DNA from: DTDX01 sp964608455
GTDB taxonomy: Archaea > Thermoproteota > Bathyarchaeia > 40CM-2-53-6 > DTDX01
DNA: 64,000 nt
Reading direction: 5' to 3'
NCBI GenBank assembly: GCA_964608455.1
Contig: CAZSNM010000003.1
Location: 10,665-74,664 of the forward strand
A model generated the notes under the pieces. That model ran no database searches. It was given only the letters and a program-made list of their open reading frames with translations, and was not told the DNA's origin. Shown here piece by piece: positions 16,529 to 24,494 of the stretch. Each line of letters starts with the position of its first letter. Position 1 is the first letter of the stretch. A program made the position numbers and the translations under genes.

Positions 16529-16643
16529 TGGCGCCGGGAGTGGGATTTGAACCCACGAGGCCCTAAAAGGGCCACAGGCTTTCAAGCCTGTATCTCCAGG
16601 CTTAGGCTTTTAACTGCCCCGTACCAGGCTCGGGAATCCCGGC
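16529..16643 (-). tRNA. tRNA-Ser(GGA) with two short introns
   Basis: Read on the minus strand, the acceptor GCCGGGA/TCCCGGC, D-stem CCCG/CGGG, long variable arm and T-arm GTGGG-TTCAAAT-CCCAC form a serine tRNA with encoded GCCA end. A regular anticodon arm appears only if two insertions are removed: 12 bases at 16602-16613 (position 29/30) and 13 bases at 16581-16593 (position 37/38). The result is CAGGC-CTGGAGA-GCCTG with anticodon GGA (bases 16595-16597). The first intron has a 4-bp GGGC/GCCU helix with 3-base bulges, a bulge-helix-bulge fit. The second fits that motif poorly. Confidence 0.75.
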
Positions 16644-16715
16644 TCATAAAAAATTAAGTTAATGGAAAAATTTAAAGTTTTAATAATTAATTTTAAAAAA
16701 ATAAGCTTAATTATT

Positions 16716-17725
16716 TTATTTGCTTTTCCATAGTTTAGGATAGGTTCCAGGCCGCATTATAACTCTTTTAATTTCAACAGCTAATCCTTTATTTAATTCT
16801 AAAATTTGTTCTGTTGAAAGCAACGCATTTCCTAAAGCTACAGCTTCATTTTTTAAAGTGAATATTGCAACCATTTGCTTTGGTTGAATATTAGAATCCA
16901 ATTTTGCTATTCCTGGAATAGTTAAATAGGCTCCATGACATATAGCATCTACAGCTGAATCTTTAATATAGATTTTTGGAATGTATTCAAAGCATTCTTC
17001 AATTGGACGAACAACTTTTCTTAATTTTTCTTCATTACCAAAATTTTTATATTCCATAGCAGCTTCAAAAACTTGATGAAGAGTATAATTTTTCTCGTTT
17101 TCAGTAAATGGACCCGTTCTAATTCTTCTAAGCTCTCTCATATGAGCGCCAACTTTTAATGCTTCACCTATGTCAAAACAAAGTTTTCTTATATATGTTC
17201 CTGCTTGACAAGAAACTTTAAATAAAACTTTACGATCTTCAATTTCAAGAACTTCAATATTATATATTTTTCTTTTTCGAACTTCTCGTTTTACTGAAGC
17301 TCTTAAAGGCGGTTTTTGATATATTTCTCCAGTAAACTCTTTTAAAATGTTAATAATTTTTTCTTCTGGTACATCACCATGCAATTGCATTAAGCATATA
17401 TATTCCTTACCTGAATGAAGAAAAACCTGTAAAGCTTTTGTGGCATCTTCTAAAGCTATTGGAAGGACACCGGTCACTTTTGGGTTTCCTCAGCTTAAGC
17501 TTCTAAGGTCCCGCCGTGACCGGCTCGCTTTACATTTAATATTTTTTTTACCCAAGCTGCTACTTCATGGCTTGATGGGCCTGGAGGCTTATCTAAATTT
17601 ATCGCTCCAAAATTTATATAATCTTGTATCGATCTATGTTCTGGAGGACAACCATAGCTAAAATCTGTTTCGCAATCCTCTCTTGTTATTATTTCTCTTT
17701 TTACCATCCATGGTGGAGCATCCAA
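16716..17725 (-). CDS. cbf5: tRNA/rRNA pseudouridine synthase Cbf5 (dyskerin/TruB), interrupted by a 17-nt intron
   Basis: Catalytic subunit of the H/ACA RNP. Exon 1 (17503-17725) encodes INLDKPPGPSSHEVAAW and GHGGTL; exon 2 (16716-17485) resumes with PKVTGVLPIAL and includes the PUA domain and end YPKLW. Read straight through, the frame hits a stop just after GTLE. Removing 17486-17502 restores GTL-D-PKV, where D is the catalytic aspartate, and leaves 331 codons (330 residues plus stop), the normal length. Crenarchaeal cbf5 genes are known to carry introns cut by the tRNA splicing endonuclease. A sequencing error is an alternative. Confidence 0.9.
17486..17502 (-). other. Probable bulge-helix-bulge intron in cbf5 pre-mRNA
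   Basis: On the minus strand the exon-intron junctions fold as CCUU-AG|A-AGC-UUAA-GCU-GAGG-AA|A-CCC: a 4-bp CCUU/GAGG helix flanked by two 3-base bulges (AGA and AAA), an inner AGC/GCU stem, and an outer GGG/CCC. Cutting after the second base of each bulge excises exactly 17 bases and restores the GAC Asp codon in frame. An 8-bp perfect complement, CCGGTCAC/GTGACCGG (17516-17523 with 17470-17477), closes the whole structure. Confidence 0.78.
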
Positions 17726-17928
17726 TTTTTAAACCTCTTAACTTTTTGTTAATTAAAAATTTGAATAAAATAATGGAAATAGATAATAATAAACTATTAG
17801 AAAAGCTTTTTAATAGGTAAGCTTAATATTATTTTGAATGTTTATGCCAACAGCAATTAAAATTGTTGCCTTTAAATATATTTTTTAAAATGGGTAAAAT
17901 TAAAACTTTTCTTTTTGGGTGAATTTTC

Positions 17929-18528
17929 TTGAAAAATACGTTGGAAAATTTTAGAGAATTTAAAATTATTTTAAAGTTTTTTGAAACTGAAGAAATTTAT
18001 AGAAGATATTTTTTTATGAATATGTTTGATGGAGCTTTAACAACTCTTGGAATAATTATAGGCGCTTATTTTTCAGGAGCATATTTAAAAACAATTATTG
18101 GGGCTGCTTTAGGAGCTGGGATTGCAATGGGTTTATCTGGGTTTTCAGGCGCCTATATAACTGAAAGAGCAGAAAAACTTAAAAAGTTTAATGAATTAAA
18201 AAAAGCGATGTTAACTGACTTAACTAATTCTCTTCATGAAAAATCAATTAATTTAACAGCTTTATTCGCTGCAATTGTGGATGGTTTTTCTCCAGTATTG
18301 GCAGTTGCATTTTCAATAACACCTTTTATTTTAACTCTTTATGGTTTAATTTTATTTAATGAAGCTTTCTATTTTTCAATAGCGATTGCTATAGGATTGC
18401 TTTTTATAATGGGTGTTTTTCTTGGTAAAATTTCAAAGGAAAAACTTATTTTATCAGGAATTAGAATGATGCTTATAGGTGTGGCAACAGCTTTTTTAAT
18501 TACCATTTTTAGTTTGGTGATCCGTTAA
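17929..18528 (+). CDS. VIT1/CCC1-like membrane transporter
   Basis: A 199-residue integral membrane protein with about five hydrophobic segments. MNMFDGALTTLGIIIGAYFSGA and GAGIAMGLSGFSGAYITERAE resemble the first helices of the VIT1/CCC1 family, which exports iron or manganese. A TTG start follows GGGTGA. It is followed by a DUF211 gene after one base, so the pair is probably cotranscribed. The substrate is not determinable. Confidence 0.7.
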   Translation: MKNTLENFREFKIILKFFETEEIYRRYFFMNMFDGALTTLGIIIGAYFSGAYLKTIIGAALGAGIAMGLSGFSGAYITERAEKLKKFNELKKAMLTDLTNSLHEKSINLTALFAAIVDGFSPVLAVAFSITPFILTLYGLILFNEAFYFSIAIAIGLLFIMGVFLGKISKEKLILSGIRMMLIGVATAFLITIFSLVIR

Positions 18529-18529
18529 A

Positions 18530-18808
18530 ATGAATAAAGAAAATAAAGTTTTAATAAAAAAGCTTGTTTTAGATGTTTTAAAACCTAGAGAACCACCGAT
18601 TTATGAGTTAGCAGCTAAATTAAGCGGTTGCCAAGGCGTTTCTGAAGTTAATATTTTACTAGCTGAAATTGATCAGACTACTGAAAGCATAAAGGTTTCG
18701 GTTATTGGTGATGATATTGATATTAACTCTATAAAAAAATGCGTGGAGGAATATGGTGCAAGTATTCATAGCATTGATGAAGTTACAGTAGCTAGGAGGA
18801 GAGGGTAG
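18530..18808 (+). CDS. DUF211 family protein
   Basis: A 92-residue ferredoxin-like-fold protein of the archaeal DUF211 family, recognised by KLVLDVLKPREPPIYELA, the SEVNILLAEIDQTTESIK strand, and the C-terminal GASIHSIDEVTVARR. Function is not established. Coupling to the upstream VIT1/CCC1-like gene hints at a metal-related regulatory role, which is speculative. Its end overlaps the convergent eL14 gene by 17 bases. Confidence 0.85.
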   Translation: MNKENKVLIKKLVLDVLKPREPPIYELAAKLSGCQGVSEVNILLAEIDQTTESIKVSVIGDDIDINSIKKCVEEYGASIHSIDEVTVARRRG

Positions 18809-19052
18809 CCTCCTTATTTGATTGTAATGCTTTAAGCACCGCTTCATCAGAGGCTCCTTTTTTAATTTTTATTTTTTCTTCAGTTGGCTTTAAATGTTTT
18901 ATGTTAGCCCTTCTTCTTTTAACACCAGTTAAAGATTTTGGTCCAGTAATTAAAACAAAATTTTTATCTATAACATCTACTATAACACATTTTTTTCCTT
19001 TTTCTCTTCCAGCTGTTTTTATGCATATGCGACCTATTTCCATAGCAGTCAT
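18792..19052 (-). CDS. rpl14e: Large ribosomal subunit protein eL14
   Basis: An 86-residue eL14 with a KOW-type barrel: GRICIKTAGREKGKKCVIVDVID and VLITGPKSLTGVKRRRANIKHL. Its start overlaps the cmk stop by 4 bases (ATGA), so it is translationally coupled. The arrangement cmk-eL14 is a common archaeal extension of the Sec/ribosomal block, and cbf5 follows on the same strand, interrupted here by the VIT1-DUF211 pair on the other strand. Confidence 0.93.
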   Translation of the reverse strand: MTAMEIGRICIKTAGREKGKKCVIVDVIDKNFVLITGPKSLTGVKRRRANIKHLKPTEEKIKIKKGASDEAVLKALQSNKEATLSS

Positions 19053-19597
19053 TTATTTTTTCCCTCCTTAAGATAGCTTTTTATATTTTTAATGATTTTC
19101 TCAAGGATTTTTATTGTTTCCTCCTTACCAAATAAGCTTGTATCTATTATTAAATCATAAATTGATAGATCATCAATGTTTATTCCATAGTATTCTTTAT
19201 ATCTTTTTCTTTCTGAAGATTCTCTAGTTAAAGTTTCTTTTTCAGCCTTTTCTAATGTTAATCCATCTCTTTTCGAAATTCTTTCTATTCGATCTTTTTT
19301 AGATGCAGCTATATAAATTTTAAAGCCTTTATTTGCTATAATCCATGGAGTTAATTGACCTTCTAAAACAACATTTCCAATTTCAGCTTCTTTTCTCGTT
19401 CTTTCATCAATAGCTAAATCTATGGATTTATCTATTTCAGAAAGTTTAGACAGCTCTTCTATTGAAAAACCCTTTTCACGTGCTACTTCTCTAAACATTT
19501 CTCCAGCTGAAACATATCTTAAATTAAATATTTCCGCTAAGGCTTTAGCGCATGTAGATTTTCCTGTACCATGTAAACCACTTATAGCAATTATCAA
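19049..19597 (-). CDS. cmk: Cytidylate kinase, archaeal type
   Basis: A 182-residue P-loop kinase that phosphorylates CMP/dCMP. The Walker A is SGLHGTGKST near the N-terminus, and LEGQLTPWI and a basic lid with RESSERKRYKEYYGID-type sequence follow; this lid is characteristic of archaeal Cmk. It lies between the EMC3-like insertase gene and eL14 in the conserved order. Confidence 0.93.
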   Translation of the reverse strand: MIIAISGLHGTGKSTCAKALAEIFNLRYVSAGEMFREVAREKGFSIEELSKLSEIDKSIDLAIDERTRKEAEIGNVVLEGQLTPWIIANKGFKIYIAASKKDRIERISKRDGLTLEKAEKETLTRESSERKRYKEYYGINIDDLSIYDLIIDTSLFGKEETIKILEKIIKNIKSYLKEGKNK

Positions 19598-19610
19598 TTT
19601 AATTTACCTT

Positions 19611-20147
19611 TTAATCTTCAGGGTTAACTCCTAACACTCTTGATAAAGGAAGGCTTATTCCAAAAGAGCAAATAATATACCATGAAAAAAAAGATAGTTT
19701 AAAGGCTTTATAGGTTTCATCTAAAGCGCCAGTTAAAAGATATGGAATTGAAAAGGGAGATAATGCTACAGGTTGAGATCCATAAAATCTGCTTAAAATC
19801 ATAAATACAAGCCAGAAAGGTATAAGAAATAAAAGGCTTATTTTCATTCTATCCCACATCATTTTTCCTTGAAGACTCATTATAGCCTGCTGTTTTTTCA
19901 TTACTTTAGCCATCAACTGTTTATTTTTGGTTTTTTTAGCCTCTTCAAACTCTTTTCTCCAGGCATTAACCTCTTTCATTATAGCTTTCATTCTTTTAAT
20001 ATCAACTAAAAATCTATTGGATAAATTTGTTATTAAAGATAATATGGCGGCAACTCCTAAAATTAACAATGTTGAACTTGGAATTAAAGCGTAAGGTTCT
20101 AAACTTTTCATTATTTGCTTAAACAATTCATCAATTAATGCTACCAT
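19611..20147 (-). CDS. EMC3/TMCO1-type membrane insertase (DUF106)
   Basis: A 178-residue membrane protein with a hydrophobic N-terminal segment, a charged cytosolic coiled coil (about 45-85, rich in KK and EE), and two C-terminal hydrophobic helices. This is the plan of archaeal DUF106 proteins, which belong to the Oxa1/YidC/EMC3 superfamily and assist membrane protein insertion. It lies 11 bases after secY, which fits the role. The adenylate kinase gene often found between them is absent. Confidence 0.88.
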   Translation of the reverse strand: MVALIDELFKQIMKSLEPYALIPSSTLLILGVAAILSLITNLSNRFLVDIKRMKAIMKEVNAWRKEFEEAKKTKNKQLMAKVMKKQQAIMSLQGKMMWDRMKISLLFLIPFWLVFMILSRFYGSQPVALSPFSIPYLLTGALDETYKAFKLSFFSWYIICSFGISLPLSRVLGVNPED

Positions 20148-20158
20148 TTTTTCACCTC

Positions 20159-21580
20159 CTATTTTTTACCCATTAAAGCACTTAAAGCAGGATACATCTC
20201 AAGCATTTTTTCTCTTGTTAAAATTTCATAATACTGCTCTAAAATTCCAACCATTAATAATATTCCTACACCTGAACCGAAAGCTCCAAAAAAGTCAGCT
20301 GTAACTGCTATAAGACCTATAAGAAGACCTCCAAGCACAGTCACAGCAGGAATATATCTTTCAAAGATTTTCTGTATAGGGATGGGAGACCGTCTAAACC
20401 CTCCTATTTGCATTCCAGAATCTAAAAGTTGTTTTGCCACAGACTTAGCATCCATTCCAGCTACTTCAACCCATGTTACAGCAAAAAAGATGCATGTAGC
20501 AATCATTAAAATTATATTTATAATAGCTCTTACAGGATCATTTGCAACTTCGCTTAAGTTTTTTGGAGAAATTATATAGTATACTAATCCACCACTAGGT
20601 TGATATCTACCTTCTTTAATTTCAAAGGTTCCAAGAAGATTTAACCAAAAGTTAGAATTTGAAGAATTATATCTGGACCATAAAATTTGAGAAATAAAAT
20701 ATATGTTTCCAAATAAAGCTGAAGCAAAAATAACTGGAATATTGGAAACATAAAGAAGTTTTATTGGGTATCTACCTCTAAATCCTCTATATTTAGCATA
20801 TGATACAGGAACTTCAACTCTTAATCCATTTAAATAAATCACTATTATAAAAATGATTATTGTTATTATAAAACCAACCATATCAGGTAAACCTTCAGGT
20901 CTATAAAAAGCTTTTGAAACTTCACTTAAGTTTTTAAGCGATTGAGCAAAAGCAACTAAAGCTCCTAAATATTTTCCATCAGCCATAGGTCCAAGCGGAG
21001 CAACGCTATCCCACCAAATAGTTTGAGCAACACCTGCAGCTATGAAGAGGCTTATACCGCTTCCGAAACCCCAACCCTTTTGTAAAAGCTCATCCATAAG
21101 CATTATAACGATTCCTGCAGCTAATAATTGAATAAGAATTATAGCTTGAACTTGAGGTTTAAGAGTGCCATAAGCTCCACCTATTAAATAAGCTAAAGCT
21201 TCAAAAATAGTCATAAAAACTGCTAAAACTTTGCTTGCACTTGTAAAAAGCGCTCTATCAGATGGATTTGTTAAATCAACATCTATCATTTTTGATCCAG
21301 CAAGAATTTGAAGAATTAATCCTGCAGTAACTATTGGGCCTATTCCAAGCTCCATTAATGTTCCTCTATGAGAAGCAAAAATTATTCTTAAGGCTCCGAA
21401 TGGATCTTGAGCTCCTCCTTTTCCAATTCCATATAATGGAATTTCAGACATAATAAAATATATAATTAAAACTAAGCCTGTCCAAAATAATCTTTCATTA
21501 AAAGAAACTTTCTTTTTTGGAGGTGAAATATCCGGGAAAAACCTTGCTAAAGGCTTAAATAACTCTATAAATCTAACCAT
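20159..21580 (-). CDS. secY: Preprotein translocase subunit SecY
   Basis: A 473-residue channel protein of the Sec61/SecY translocon with ten predicted membrane helices. Diagnostic sequences include the plug and TM2 region GIGPIVTAGLILQILAGSKMI, RGTLMELGIG, and the C-terminal cytosolic loops with GMQIGGFRRSPIPIQKIFERYIP. It overlaps the upstream uL15 gene by 8 bases. Length is typical for archaea. Confidence 0.97.
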   Translation of the reverse strand: MVRFIELFKPLARFFPDISPPKKKVSFNERLFWTGLVLIIYFIMSEIPLYGIGKGGAQDPFGALRIIFASHRGTLMELGIGPIVTAGLILQILAGSKMIDVDLTNPSDRALFTSASKVLAVFMTIFEALAYLIGGAYGTLKPQVQAIILIQLLAAGIVIMLMDELLQKGWGFGSGISLFIAAGVAQTIWWDSVAPLGPMADGKYLGALVAFAQSLKNLSEVSKAFYRPEGLPDMVGFIITIIIFIIVIYLNGLRVEVPVSYAKYRGFRGRYPIKLLYVSNIPVIFASALFGNIYFISQILWSRYNSSNSNFWLNLLGTFEIKEGRYQPSGGLVYYIISPKNLSEVANDPVRAIINIILMIATCIFFAVTWVEVAGMDAKSVAKQLLDSGMQIGGFRRSPIPIQKIFERYIPAVTVLGGLLIGLIAVTADFFGAFGSGVGILLMVGILEQYYEILTREKMLEMYPALSALMGKK

Positions 21581-22016
21581 GCAAAGTTTCTACTCCTTTG
21601 GTTTCACTTAATAAAATTACTTTTCCTCCAGCTTCCTCAATTTTCTTTTTAGCTAGTTTAGAGCATTCCTCAACAATTACTTCTATGGGTTTTGTAATAA
21701 CTCCTTCTCCAAGAAGCTTTTTAAAACCCATTTGAGCTAAGTTAACTTGATTGAGTTGAGTTAATTTAGTTTTTAACAGCTCCTCTAATTCGTTAATATT
21801 TATAGCATTTTCCTTCTTTTTTCTTTTTAAATTTAAACTTTTAAAACCTTTTTTACCAATTTCATCTTTAGCATATTTAATCATATAAGTCCATTTATGG
21901 TTAAGTCTTCCAGCTTTTCCAAAACCTCCTCTCATTCCACTTTTTCGATGTTGACCAGAAACACCCCAACCGCAGGTTCTTGAACCCCTCATTTTCCTAG
22001 TTTTCTTTTTACCCAT
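21573..22016 (-). CDS. rpl15: Large ribosomal subunit protein uL15
   Basis: A 147-residue uL15 with the glycine-rich, basic N-terminus (KKTRKMRGSRTCGWGVSGQHR) that threads the 50S core. C-terminal KKIEEAGGKVILL is typical. It directly precedes secY with an 8-base overlap. The upstream neighbour is an Hsp20-like gene rather than uL30, which is unusual. Confidence 0.96.
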   Translation of the reverse strand: MGKKKTRKMRGSRTCGWGVSGQHRKSGMRGGFGKAGRLNHKWTYMIKYAKDEIGKKGFKSLNLKRKKKENAININELEELLKTKLTQLNQVNLAQMGFKKLLGEGVITKPIEVIVEECSKLAKKKIEEAGGKVILLSETKGVETLHG

Positions 22017-22042
22017 TAAATGAAACCCCCGCTTGTTAAAAT

Positions 22043-22492
22043 TTAAACTTGCTTCTTTACTTTTTCAATTAACTCTTCATTATTTTTCTTTAATTCAATT
22101 AATAAAACTCCATTTTTAAGATTTAATGAAATAGGTGTGGATTCAACAGGTTTTGGCAAATCTAAAGCTTTATAATGTTGAACGTTTTCATTTTTAGAAA
22201 TTATTATTAATGTTTTTCCTTGAATTTTTATTTCTAAATCTTCTTTTTTAACTCCTTGAACCTCTGTTACAACAATAATTTCATATTCCTTCTCTATAAT
22301 ATCTGTTAAAGATTCAAATTCTCCTTGAAATCTTTTAATACTCATTTTAAAGCAGCTTCCCTTAAATTCATATATAGGAAGCTTTTCTTTAACTCCAAAA
22401 TAAAAGTTTCTAGATTTATCTGAAAGATATCTATTATTAAATTCATCTTTCCAAGGCAAATATTTTCTTTTTCTTTTAAACTCTTCATCCAA
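22043..22492 (-). CDS. Hsp20/alpha-crystallin-like protein
   Basis: A 149-residue protein. Residues about 65-140 match a small heat-shock (Hsp20/p23-like) domain: EYEIIVVTEVQGVKKEDLEIKIQGKTL-type strands and a final NGVLLIELKKN. The N-terminal 60 residues are charged and unlike known domains. Family role is ATP-independent holding of unfolded proteins. It lies in the ribosomal spc block between uL30 and uL15, where no chaperone is normally encoded. Its own AT-rich 70-base upstream spacer could contain a promoter. Confidence 0.7.
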   Translation of the reverse strand: MDEEFKRKRKYLPWKDEFNNRYLSDKSRNFYFGVKEKLPIYEFKGSCFKMSIKRFQGEFESLTDIIEKEYEIIVVTEVQGVKKEDLEIKIQGKTLIIISKNENVQHYKALDLPKPVESTPISLNLKNGVLLIELKKNNEELIEKVKKQV

Positions 22493-22564
22493 GATTTTCG
22501 CCTTCCTATAAAATGACTTAGAATAGTGAAAAATATATAAATAGTTTTGGGCAAATTAAATTAA

Positions 22565-23059
22565 TCAAACCATTCTGGCTATAAGATTATTTATTTCTTT
22601 CCCTCTATATCCTAATTCGCCACCGATTTTAAAAGGTTTTTTTATGCTTCCTTTAAAACCTTTTGAAGGTGAATTTAATCTAAAAGGTAAATTTAATTCA
22701 TGCAGTTTTTTTAAAGAAACTTCACCATTAAATATTGCTTTTGCTAAATCCTTAATTGAATTAAACCCAAATTTCTCTTTAATTTTTTCATCAGTTAATT
22801 TTTCACCATTTATTGTTTTTCCTCTTTTGCTTAAAAGTAAATAAATTGATTCTTCAGTTGCTTCTCCCCATGTAATTAAATCTTTAACTTTTTCAAGCAT
22901 TCCTTTAATGCTTGGAGTTTCATAAAAAATCATAGCATTATGTTTTTTAAGCAACTTTAAAAGTTTTAAAGTTGTTTTAATTTCTGGATGGGCTCTAGGC
23001 ATTCCTCTGATTCTAACAGCAATTAAACATTTTCCAGTTGCAGTTTCAGTAAGGCTCAT
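22565..23059 (-). CDS. rpl30: Large ribosomal subunit protein uL30
   Basis: A 164-residue archaeal-type uL30, longer than the bacterial form. The start LIAVRIRGMPRAHPEIKTTLKLLKL and the end FRLNSPSKGF followed by a GGELGYRGKEIN segment are diagnostic. It starts 4 bases after the uS5 stop. Confidence 0.95.
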   Translation of the reverse strand: MSLTETATGKCLIAVRIRGMPRAHPEIKTTLKLLKLLKKHNAMIFYETPSIKGMLEKVKDLITWGEATEESIYLLLSKRGKTINGEKLTDEKIKEKFGFNSIKDLAKAIFNGEVSLKKLHELNLPFRLNSPSKGFKGSIKKPFKIGGELGYRGKEINNLIARMV

Positions 23060-23063
23060 TTTT

Positions 23064-23693
23064 TCACCTTACCCAATCTTTTGAAGTAACAATTTTATAG
23101 GTGTTTTTTAAAGCATCATAAACTGCAAATGCTGTGGATGGAATTGTGCTTGTTGAACCAAAAGTTCTTGTCCAGCAGTCTTTAACTCCAGCAAGCCTTA
23201 AAATTGTTTTAACGGTTTCTCCAGCAACAAGACCTAATCCTCTAGGTCCAGGAATTATTTGAACAGTTACACTTCCACATTTACCTTCTACCTTAAATGG
23301 AAGTGAATGAGGAATATCACATCCACATTCCCAGCTTCCGCATCCTCTTCTAATAGGTGTTATATTTAATTTTGCTTCAGCTGCAGCTTTTTCTATAGCT
23401 GCTCTCACCTGCTTCGCTTTACCAGTTCCAACTCCTATAAATCCATCTTCATTACCCACAGCTACAACAGCTCTAAACCTTGTTTTTTCACCAGCATCAG
23501 TTTGTTTTTGAACAAGCCCTATACCCAAAACTTCTTGTTGAAGATTAGGAAGAAGAGCATCAACTATTTCAGGCTCTTTAATTTTTAATCCTTGCGATAA
23601 AATATCTTGAATTGAAACTATTTGACCTGAAAGAACCATTTCTCCAAGTTTTGTTTTAGGAACCCATTTAACTTTAGATTCAGTTTTTTCCAT
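23064..23693 (-). CDS. rps5: Small ribosomal subunit protein uS5
   Basis: A 209-residue uS5. The N-terminal WVPKTKLGEMVLSGQI and the double-stranded RNA-binding-like domain with GNEDGFIGVGTGKAKQV are diagnostic. It begins 7 bases after the eL19 stop. The uL18 gene that normally lies between eL19 and uS5 is absent. Confidence 0.97.
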   Translation of the reverse strand: MEKTESKVKWVPKTKLGEMVLSGQIVSIQDILSQGLKIKEPEIVDALLPNLQQEVLGIGLVQKQTDAGEKTRFRAVVAVGNEDGFIGVGTGKAKQVRAAIEKAAAEAKLNITPIRRGCGSWECGCDIPHSLPFKVEGKCGSVTVQIIPGPRGLGLVAGETVKTILRLAGVKDCWTRTFGSTSTIPSTAFAVYDALKNTYKIVTSKDWVR

Positions 23694-23700
23694 TTGCTTT

Positions 23701-24126
23701 TTACCTCTTTCTAATTAAATTATGCAGTTTTATGTATTCTTTAAGGTGGGCAGAATCTTTAAAGGCGCCTCCTTTAGCCATTAAATATAATTTGCGATAA
23801 ACTTTTTTTGTAATAAGTTTTTTATCTCTAAGAATTTTAAGTTGCTTTCTAATTTTTCTAATTTTATTTACCCAAAGCTTCTTTTTAGATATTGAATGAC
23901 CCTTAACATTTCCAGGAGTCCTTCTTTTTTTGGAGGCTTTTTTTCTACCTTTGCTAACTCCTTTAGCTTTAACTTTTTTAATTACTCCTTCATGAATAAG
24001 CTTTTTAATTTCTTCTCTAGTTATAGCTGATTCTACTTTATCTATTTGTTCAGGGTCAATTTTAATTCTTGTTTCACCTGATTTTAATATTGATGCTGCA
24101 AGACGCTTTTGAGTTTTTAAACTCAT
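23701..24126 (-). CDS. rpl19e: Large ribosomal subunit protein eL19
   Basis: A 141-residue eL19, an archaeal/eukaryotic RNA-binding protein with long basic helices. Diagnostic parts are LKTQKRLAASILKSGETRI and KGRKKASKKRRTPG, with WVNKIRKIRKQLK. It overlaps the eL32 stop by 4 bases. The order eL32-eL19 is canonical, but the next gene is uS5 rather than uL18. Confidence 0.96.
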   Translation of the reverse strand: MSLKTQKRLAASILKSGETRIKIDPEQIDKVESAITREEIKKLIHEGVIKKVKAKGVSKGRKKASKKRRTPGNVKGHSISKKKLWVNKIRKIRKQLKILRDKKLITKKVYRKLYLMAKGGAFKDSAHLKEYIKLHNLIRKR

Positions 24127-24494
24127 TCAGTTTTCTCCTCTTTTTCTTCTTCAACTTTTTTATTGAGAACTTTTAAACCTAACTCTTTGGCTTTCTCAAG
24201 GATTTGAAGCTTCTTTTTTTCTCCTACAGTATGAGCTATTACAATCGCTTGAGTTTCTTTATTTATTTTTTCTAAATCCTTGATTGTATAGACAATTACT
24301 GGTTTATATCCTGAAGGATGAAGATTTTTCAATTCTTTTTTGTTTCCATATCCTATTGAAACAAGTTTAGGCCAACCTTTTATTTTTCTTCGCATTCGAC
24401 TAGATTTACCTTTAGGTTTTCTCCAGTTTGGTTTAACTCTTATATATCGCCAGCTTTCTTGCCTTTTAAACGTAGGTTTCTTAAGGTTTACCAT
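24123..24494 (-). CDS. rpl32e: Large ribosomal subunit protein eL32
   Basis: A 123-residue eL32. FKRQESWRYIRVKPNWRKPKG near the start and GYGNKKELKNLHPSG are family signatures. The start is set at the ATG at 24494 (MVNLKKPTF), giving a 14-base overlap with uL6; the longer upstream start at 24533 would add 13 residues lying entirely inside uL6. Confidence 0.93.
   Translation of the reverse strand: MVNLKKPTFKRQESWRYIRVKPNWRKPKGKSSRMRRKIKGWPKLVSIGYGNKKELKNLHPSGYKPVIVYTIKDLEKINKETQAIVIAHTVGEKKKLQILEKAKELGLKVLNKKVEEEKEEKTE

Noticed and set aside
16529..16643. Reading the tRNA as intronless with UGA anticodon in an ACAGGC-TTGAAA-GCCTGT arm
   Set aside because: That gives a six-base anticodon loop and leaves a large unexplained insertion after the D-arm; the two-intron GGA model gives a regular cloverleaf.
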